From a virus, in the IMG/VR virus record IMGVR_UViG_3300042988_000478, positions 1 through 49,515 of that record: a stretch of 49,515 nucleotides of DNA. One strand, 5' to 3'. Shown piece after piece: positions 44,656 through 49,515 of this stretch (positions are counted from its first letter, which is position 1; every line of letters begins with the position of its first letter). A program made the position numbers and the translations under genes. The notes under the pieces are model-generated. The model had not been told where the DNA came from. It searched no databases and saw nothing but the letters and a program-made list of their open reading frames with translations.

Positions 44656-45993
44656 TTATGCGTCTTGTCTGTAGAAGACGGTTACATTAAGACTTGTCGG
44701 GGTGCCTGAAAGGGCAGTTGTTTCGAGCCACACAAAACTGTCAGCTGGTACAGTCGCGTCATTAAATGTTGTAACAACATTACCAGTGGTGCCTGAGTTT
44801 ACTGTTGTGCCTGATGTTACAACCTCGTTACCTGTTGCGCTTCTGTCTGTTGAGTGCCGAATTGTTGTTGTAACAGATGTTGAGCCAGTGATTACAAATA
44901 CTATTTTTGTGATGGTGATTGCGTCATCTGTATAGAACATTGAGATATCTTCAGACGCTGTAGGGTTTTCAATGGTAATAGATTTGCTCATTACTGGGTT
45001 GACTACCGCCTCTGCTGTTCCATCATAAAAGTTAAATGTGCGAGAAGTGCTGTCTATAGTAACCTCTCCAGTCGCGTCTATGGTTGTTCCACCTGCTCCG
45101 TTTGGAATTTCAAAACTTGTTGCTCCACCAAAATCATAAACTCCTGTGCCCGTGTCTCCAGAATCAGAAAGTTTACCATTAAGTTGTGTTTGAATAGCAC
45201 TTGTTAAACCTTTAATGTAAGAAAGTTCTGTTAAAGAAGGATATGTTGTAGTTGATAGAGAGGTAAGTCCTTTTGATGCACCAAAAGAAGCAATAGTATT
45301 AGCGGTTGCTCCATCAAAATTCCAAGTTCCATATGCAGTAGCATTTACACCACCACCAGAACCAACCAAAAGAACATCACTACCGTCACTTGCTTCTAGT
45401 GCGAGTCCTCCAGAACCATCTGCTTTAATACCATCTGCTTGGATGTTACCAACATTTGTTATGTTTCCTTCTCCTAAATCAAGCCCAGCAAAGGTTGGTG
45501 AGTCTGCTGTTCCAAGACCAAGAGATGCGCGGGCAGTAGCACCACTCTCTGCCACCCAGTTCGTTCCGTTACCAACAATTATGTTTCCATCAGTGACCGC
45601 TAGACCAGCGATATCAGTAAGACCAGCATCATATGCTTGTACATCAGTACCGATTTCAAGATTAACAGTGGCCTTGAATGTTGCCTCGTCTTGCCCTTCA
45701 ATTGTTCCATCACCAGTCCATACAGCAACCTGATTATCAACAGGTGTTCCAACTTTAGATACATTACCACCGCCAGAACTAACTGTTTCCCATGATGGTA
45801 AACCTGTTGTTACTGTTAAAACTTTACCATTGGTTCCTATTGGTAATCTTGTTAAATTGGTTCCATTATAATATAAAATATCACCAGTTGAGTATGATAA
45901 ACCAGCGATATTCTGAACAAAAGCCTCTTCTGTTTCTGTTAGAACATCTATAAGAGCAACACCAGGATTATTTGATTCGAAGGGGTTTGACAT
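44656..45993 (-). CDS. Tail fibre A (shared N-terminal anchor)
   Basis: 445 residues. The N-terminus MSNPFESNNPGVALIDVLTE and SYSTGDILYYNGTNLTRLPIG is nearly the same as in the larger fibre at 46431 and is probably the virion attachment anchor. Then repeated fibre strands (LTDIAGLAVTDGNIIVGNG, GEGNITNVGNIQADGIK) and a different C-terminal receptor-binding beta domain. A promoter with leaderless spacing lies directly upstream (TATAAT at 46006-46001). Confidence 0.8.
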   Translation of the reverse strand: MSNPFESNNPGVALIDVLTETEEAFVQNIAGLSYSTGDILYYNGTNLTRLPIGTNGKVLTVTTGLPSWETVSSGGGNVSKVGTPVDNQVAVWTGDGTIEGQDEATFKATVNLEIGTDVQAYDAGLTDIAGLAVTDGNIIVGNGTNWVAESGATARASLGLGTADSPTFAGLDLGEGNITNVGNIQADGIKADGSGGLALEASDGSDVLLVGSGGGVNATAYGTWNFDGATANTIASFGASKGLTSLSTTTYPSLTELSYIKGLTSAIQTQLNGKLSDSGDTGTGVYDFGGATSFEIPNGAGGTTIDATGEVTIDSTSRTFNFYDGTAEAVVNPVMSKSITIENPTASEDISMFYTDDAITITKIVFVITGSTSVTTTIRHSTDRSATGNEVVTSGTTVNSGTTGNVVTTFNDATVPADSFVWLETTALSGTPTSLNVTVFYRQDA

Positions 45994-46000
45994 ATTTAAT

Positions 46001-46029
46001 ATTATACTATATTAAATCTATTTTGGCAA
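46001..46029 (-). promoter_or_regulatory. Promoter TTGCCA-17-TATAAT with leaderless spacing
   Basis: Reverse strand TTGCCA (46029-46024), a 17-nt spacer, and TATAAT (46006-46001). Seven nt precede the ATG at 45993. The strongest of the leaderless-type promoters. Confidence 0.65.
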
Positions 46030-46041
46030 TATTAATTCAAA

Positions 46042-46413
46042 TTAAATAACCTCTTTTAAACTTATTATCTTTTCTAAAGTTTGGGCAGTAGATTGTTTTA
46101 TTTTAAATAATTGCTCAAGTTTATGTAATTCTTTTGCTGCTCTGTACGCCATAGCCTGAAGTGTTTCCAAGTCTTTGTATGGCAACATTATTGTTTCTTC
46201 ATCTATAATTCCTGTTGTTACATTTACAAGGTCATCACCATCAAAATGTAATGCAAGTGGTAATACCCAGTTCCCTTGTGGAGCGTATTGAGAAACTAAT
46301 TCTTTATTGTCATCTGCTGAAATTTCTTCATAAGCAATATTTAAAGTTGTTAAAGTTTCTTTTACCTTTTTGCAATTTCCACAATTTTCTCTTGTAAATA
46401 ATTTTATTTTCAT
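46042..46413 (-). CDS. Glutaredoxin/thioredoxin-like protein
   Basis: 123 residues. MKIKLFTRENCGNCKKVKETL carries CxxC (CGNC) after a beta strand, then NIAYEEISADDNKELVSQ and NWVLPLALHFDGDDLVN with a cis-Pro position. This is the glutaredoxin fold; a helical C-terminal extension (from about 85) is added. It would reduce or exchange disulfides or glutathione adducts. It sits between two fibre genes, one of which (46431) is extremely Cys-rich, so it may help keep that fibre's thiols or disulfides in order. Own promoter-like TATAAT 6 nt before the ATG. Confidence 0.8.
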   Translation of the reverse strand: MKIKLFTRENCGNCKKVKETLTTLNIAYEEISADDNKELVSQYAPQGNWVLPLALHFDGDDLVNVTTGIIDEETIMLPYKDLETLQAMAYRAAKELHKLEQLFKIKQSTAQTLEKIISLKEVI

Positions 46414-46419
46414 ACTTTT

Positions 46420-46428
46420 ATTATAACA
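46420..46428 (-). promoter_or_regulatory. Extended -10 TGtTATAAT with leaderless spacing
   Basis: Reverse strand TATAAT at 46425-46420, TG at -15/-14, 6 nt before the ATG at 46413. No clear -35. Confidence 0.5.
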
Positions 46429-46430
46429 AA

Positions 46431-48476
46431 TTAGCTTCCAAATTTATACCAGTTACGAGAACTTATATAAGTACCTCCACAAGTTGAATCACCAGAACTC
46501 CAAACACAACCATTTGTATTTGTACAATTTATTTCATCACCATTAAATACGGAGCAATCAGATGTCCTTTGAAAAGCTGAGATATGCACCCATTCTTTAT
46601 CTCCTGTTAGTGAGTAACTTGTTGTTTGATTGATTAAATCAGAACCAGTTGGAGTTATCGTAACTGTACCTGTTGAACCATCTTTATAAATCCAATAATC
46701 TCTATGCTCACAAGTTGATATATCTGGTAATGTCGCTACTAGTGTTGTTGACCAAGTACAACCTGTTTCGTTTCCGCAGTTTGTTGAATTATCAAACCCA
46801 GAACAATCAGCTGTTCCTGTACAACTAGCTCCATAAGTACCTGAACAACCGCCAGTATTGTAATTTCCGTTACATACATTTCCGCTAACATAATTTCCTG
46901 AACAAGATGAAAAGTATGTTGCAGAGTTACAACTAGATTCATCAAAATAACCAGAACAAGACCCACCGCCGTCACAGCTTGAACCATTCCAAGAACAGTT
47001 AGTGTAATTAGGATAACAACCTGATGTACTGGTACAACTAGATTCATCAGCATTAAATGCAGAACAATCGGCATAACTAATATCCCAAGAACAAGACCCG
47101 CCATAAGCGTCATCTTGAGCAAGACAACTTGTTTCATCTCCTGCACCTGCACAACTTGCAGTTACGACTGTACACCCAGAAGTTCCTGAACAAGTACCCA
47201 TACCTGATTCGTTATCAAAGGCAGAACAAGGGTTACCTGCGTTCCAAGTACAACCATTGTGTGCATTATTTGCTTCACAAGTCGATTGGTCACTATATGA
47301 ACTACAATTAGTGCTTGGTGTTCCTGTACAAGAACTTGCATTAGTAGCGTCTATAATCCATTTTGAAGCTGTGTTATCAAGAGTTGTGCTTGATGTAATT
47401 CTTTTAACTTGCAATGCAATTCCTCCTCTTGATTGTAATGTACTTTGAGCAGGTGTTAAATTTCCTGCATTTAAAGATGTTGAGAATTGACCTCGACCAT
47501 AATGTACAAACTCTGTTGGTGTAGAATATTGATACAAACTATTTCCTGAATTGTTATAAAGTGCAAAATAGCTACCGCCTCCTACATAAAAACTTAGTTC
47601 ACCTGTGCTAAGTGCCCCCATTGTTGCTTTTCTAACTCCACTAAAATTAAAATCTAGCCAAGTATAAGAACCTGTATTATCAAATGCAATAGCTTTTGTG
47701 GTTCCAGGTGTTGTATTGCTTCCTTCAAATCCAAGTGTTAATTCTTTTGTTGTAAGTTTACCCGCTCCAATTCCACCTTCTGAAAGTTGTTGTAGAGAAC
47801 AAGTATCAATAGTTAATCTTGCTGTATTTGTTGGTGTAAGTGTAAACCCAGTCCCTGCTGTTGTTGGTGCTATAAACCACCCTGAATATGTACCATTAGC
47901 ACTAGCTGTTACAAGTGTTGTTGCTCCACAAGACAGAGTTACTGAACCCACAGTTAAATTCGATACCACAAAACTATATCTGTATATTGCCCCGCTGTAT
48001 AAACCATAGGCTTGTAGAAGTGCACCTGTACCATTAGAAGTTTTAGAAACAGAGTTACTAGAATATACCCAGCCTGTGTTTAATGTCCACCCTGTTGCAC
48101 TTCCTGTAAAATTAGGATTTGTTAATCTTTCTGTTAGAGTTTTACCTACAAAAAGCCTGTCATTTGTGTCGTCAAAAAAGAAGTGGTCGTTGTCTTCTGT
48201 TCCGTCACCAAGGGCATCAATAAAAACCACCGAGCCATTTGTAAAACCAGATATTCCACCAGAAGAGTCTTGCCAGCTTGGAATACCAGCTGAAACAGTA
48301 AGGACTTGTGAGTTCGTACCTATTCCTAAATTTTGTAACTCAATTCCGTTGTAATAAAGAATATCCCCAGTAGAATATGGGAGTGCGGCGAGGTCTTGAA
48401 TAAACATCTCTTCATATGAAGTCAATTCATCAAGCCCAGCAATTCCTGGATTGTTTGACTCAAATGGGTTAGACAT
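46431..48476 (-). CDS. Tail fibre B with Cys-rich repeat domain
   Basis: 681 residues. Same N-terminal anchor as fibre A (MSNPFESNNPGIAGLDEL, YSTGDILYYNGIELQNLGIG). The middle is a normal beta fibre (about 90-380). Residues about 385-600 form a repeat domain with several tens of Cys: CSAFDNESGMGTCSGTSGC, CSAFNADESSCTSTSGCY, SCSGYFDESSCNSATYFSSC. Each repeat has C-x(3-4)-DES-C and TSGC or GCTW ends. The C-terminal end (DCSVFNGDEINCTNTNGCVW) carries one more. Such a domain would be disulfide-stabilised and probably binds the host surface. Confidence 0.8.
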   Translation of the reverse strand: MSNPFESNNPGIAGLDELTSYEEMFIQDLAALPYSTGDILYYNGIELQNLGIGTNSQVLTVSAGIPSWQDSSGGISGFTNGSVVFIDALGDGTEDNDHFFFDDTNDRLFVGKTLTERLTNPNFTGSATGWTLNTGWVYSSNSVSKTSNGTGALLQAYGLYSGAIYRYSFVVSNLTVGSVTLSCGATTLVTASANGTYSGWFIAPTTAGTGFTLTPTNTARLTIDTCSLQQLSEGGIGAGKLTTKELTLGFEGSNTTPGTTKAIAFDNTGSYTWLDFNFSGVRKATMGALSTGELSFYVGGGSYFALYNNSGNSLYQYSTPTEFVHYGRGQFSTSLNAGNLTPAQSTLQSRGGIALQVKRITSSTTLDNTASKWIIDATNASSCTGTPSTNCSSYSDQSTCEANNAHNGCTWNAGNPCSAFDNESGMGTCSGTSGCTVVTASCAGAGDETSCLAQDDAYGGSCSWDISYADCSAFNADESSCTSTSGCYPNYTNCSWNGSSCDGGGSCSGYFDESSCNSATYFSSCSGNYVSGNVCNGNYNTGGCSGTYGASCTGTADCSGFDNSTNCGNETGCTWSTTLVATLPDISTCEHRDYWIYKDGSTGTVTITPTGSDLINQTTSYSLTGDKEWVHISAFQRTSDCSVFNGDEINCTNTNGCVWSSGDSTCGGTYISSRNWYKFGS

Positions 48477-49225
48477 TATTCTATCTTAAATACTAAATCT
48501 GGGAACAATTCCTTGTGTTTTTTCGCCAATCTTTTTCGAACAACCATTGAATCCTGTTCTCTTCTATGGATGCGTGCCTCACGTTCCTTAAGAATATCTT
48601 GAGAGTTCTTTATAAAATCAACCTTTTCAGTATATTCTTTTTCAATATCAGAAAGCTGTTTTGTTTTAAGAACTATCTCATCATCTATCCCTTTTACAAC
48701 ATTTTTTAGTTGCTCTATATTAGAATAGAATTGTTTTATACTTTTTTCAGATATTTCTTCCTCTAATTTTCTCGAATCCTTTAGGGTTTGTATTGTTTCT
48801 TCCATTGTCTCAACTTCTTTTATCAAGGATGCCAATTTTTGTGAATTAACATCAATCTGATTTATAATTGAATGATTTTCAATGGAAAGAAGTTTTGTCT
48901 TTGCTTCTGAGTCTCTAAGTTTTGCAGATATGTCATCCTCTTTTTTTTGAAATTCTTTCTTTTTGCTTTCTTCAAACTTTACAAGAGAATCTTTCTTTGA
49001 TTGGATATCAGAAAGAACATTATCTTTTTCTTGTGTTATTTTTTGTAGTTCAGAAAATTCAATGTCAACTTTAGCCTTAACTGAATTTAGTGTGTCAATT
49101 TGTTCTGATAATTCTTTCTTAATAAGAGAAAGCTCATTAGACGCCTGGGCAATATCGCTCAAAATGGTTTTATAGTGGGCCTCAAAGTTTTGAAGCTTAA
49201 TTTCTTTTTCCAATTGCCCTTTCAT
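48476..49225 (-). CDS. Long coiled-coil virion or assembly protein
   Basis: 249 residues that are coiled coil almost throughout (SLIKKELSEQIDTLNSVKAK, EISEKSIKQFYSNIEQLKNV), with a basic end (RRREQDSM, VVRKRLAKKHKELFPDLVF). The end overlaps the fibre start by 1 nt (TAATG). Could be a fibre chaperone, whisker or internal spacer. No family recognised. Confidence 0.65.
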   Translation of the reverse strand: MKGQLEKEIKLQNFEAHYKTILSDIAQASNELSLIKKELSEQIDTLNSVKAKVDIEFSELQKITQEKDNVLSDIQSKKDSLVKFEESKKKEFQKKEDDISAKLRDSEAKTKLLSIENHSIINQIDVNSQKLASLIKEVETMEETIQTLKDSRKLEEEISEKSIKQFYSNIEQLKNVVKGIDDEIVLKTKQLSDIEKEYTEKVDFIKNSQDILKEREARIHRREQDSMVVRKRLAKKHKELFPDLVFKIE

Positions 49226-49226
49226 T

Positions 49227-49515
49227 TTATTTTCCGCTTAACGTGACCTCTCCGTAGATAGTACCTTTATTTGATGCAACACCTGTTTCTTTAGCAGATA
49301 CCTTCATGTATTTATACTGTATTTCTAGTGGAATTGATATTGTTGCGGCTGCTGCGTTTGTTCCAACAAAAGTAAATTCACGCGCTGCGAGAGTTGATGT
49401 TGCTCCAGATGTTGTATCTGTTGGTAGTCGGTACCAATTAACACCATCAGGGCTTGATTCAATTTTTATTTCTATTGAGTTTGAGCTTTCAGTCGCCCCC
49501 ATTGTATAGAGCACA
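49227..49515 (-). CDS. Virion beta-sandwich structural protein, C-terminal part (same gene as 1-403)
   Basis: Continuation of the gene at 1-403. On the circular unit, codons run from 403 down to 1 and on from 49273 to the stop at 49229-49227. In this window the last 242 bases repeat codons already read at 1-242, with Ala instead of Thr at residue 97. The unique part is 49227-49273 and encodes the end KGTIYGEVTLSGK. Confidence 0.8.
   Translation of the reverse strand, partial: VLYTMGATESSNSIEIKIESSPDGVNWYRLPTDTTSGATSTLAAREFTFVGTNAAAATISIPLEIQYKYMKVSAKETGVASNKGTIYGEVTLSGK
49274..49515. repeat. Terminal direct repeat (copy 2)
   Basis: Second copy of bases 1-242, with C at 49388 in place of T at 115. 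Confidence 0.95.

Noticed and set aside
1-49515. CRISPR array, integrase or lysogeny module
   Set aside because: No regularly spaced repeats of CRISPR type, no tyrosine or serine integrase and no clear CI-type repressor or attachment site were found. The repeats present are gene-end cassettes and AT palindromes.
1-49515. Recoded genetic code (TGA or TAG reassigned)
   Set aside because: TGA, TAA and TAG all end genes here in places where the next gene starts immediately (for example 8902, 25440, 3819), so the standard bacterial code applies.

Overview
The window is a complete tailed-phage genome of about 49.3 kb. The first 242 bases repeat as the last 242 (one mismatch, 115 vs 49388), and a reverse-strand gene reads continuously across that join. 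The contig is therefore circular or terminally redundant, with a unique length of 49,273 bp. P22-like portal and terminase genes, a large internal-virion-type protein and the absence of a tape measure or tail sheath suggest a podovirus-like member of Caudoviricetes. I see no integrase, DNA polymerase, RNA polymerase or lysogeny repressor. The host cannot be read from the sequence. It is a bacterium: the genome has a GroEL/GroES pair, murein hydrolases, sigma70-type promoters and standard stop codons including TGA. Most starts lack a strong Shine-Dalgarno sequence, which fits an uncultivated host with relaxed initiation, such as Bacteroidota or Patescibacteria; this is weak inference.

Layout. 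The reverse strand carries one late block, starting at a promoter near 8.65 kb and running down through the join to 35.16 kb. In transcription order it holds terminase small and large subunits, a small conserved gene, portal, scaffold, a decoration-type protein, major capsid protein, several head/tail proteins, a coiled-coil protein, two fibres sharing an N-terminal anchor with a glutaredoxin-like gene between them, a beta-sandwich protein, a holin, further tail proteins and a 1,129-residue internal-type protein. The forward strand (8.7-35.0 kb) carries the rest: an HNH-like pair; a 2.5-kb stretch of AT-rich noncoding DNA and tiny genes; a tRNA-Ile followed by about 1.15 kb of structured noncoding sequence; an amidoligase / class-II glutamine amidotransferase / ATP-grasp cassette; a TOPRIM-helicase with its zinc-finger primase domain split into a separate gene; about 18 tiny genes in tight ATGA-type overlap; a Mom-like DNA adenine modification protein; SSB-like, PD-(D/E)XK, DnaQ-like and NinG-like DNA proteins; murein hydrolases; three tRNAs; and GroEL, GroES and a gamma-glutamylcyclotransferase-like protein. 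A bidirectional terminator at 35.06 kb separates the two converging transcription units.

How the genes fit together. The phage appears to bring its own replisome loader and primase (split), ssDNA-binding and processing enzymes, DNA modification (Mom-like) and folding help (GroEL/ES), and to rely on the host polymerases. The two amidoligases, the amidotransferase, the ATP-grasp enzyme and the GGCT-like protein form a predicted peptide- or metabolite-ligating system of the kind proposed for phage phiEco32.

The most interesting unexplained parts are three or four structured RNA candidates. Two begin at near-consensus promoters (about 9.28 kb and 26.73 kb). One lies in the capsid operon (about 3.3-3.47 kb). 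One is a large tRNA-adjacent region (12.54-13.69 kb) that resembles the setting of GOLLD/ROOL ornate RNAs. Also notable are two runs of consecutive tiny genes whose different bodies end in the same C-terminal sequence, and a set of promoters whose -10 boxes lie 6-8 nt upstream of ATG, implying leaderless mRNAs.
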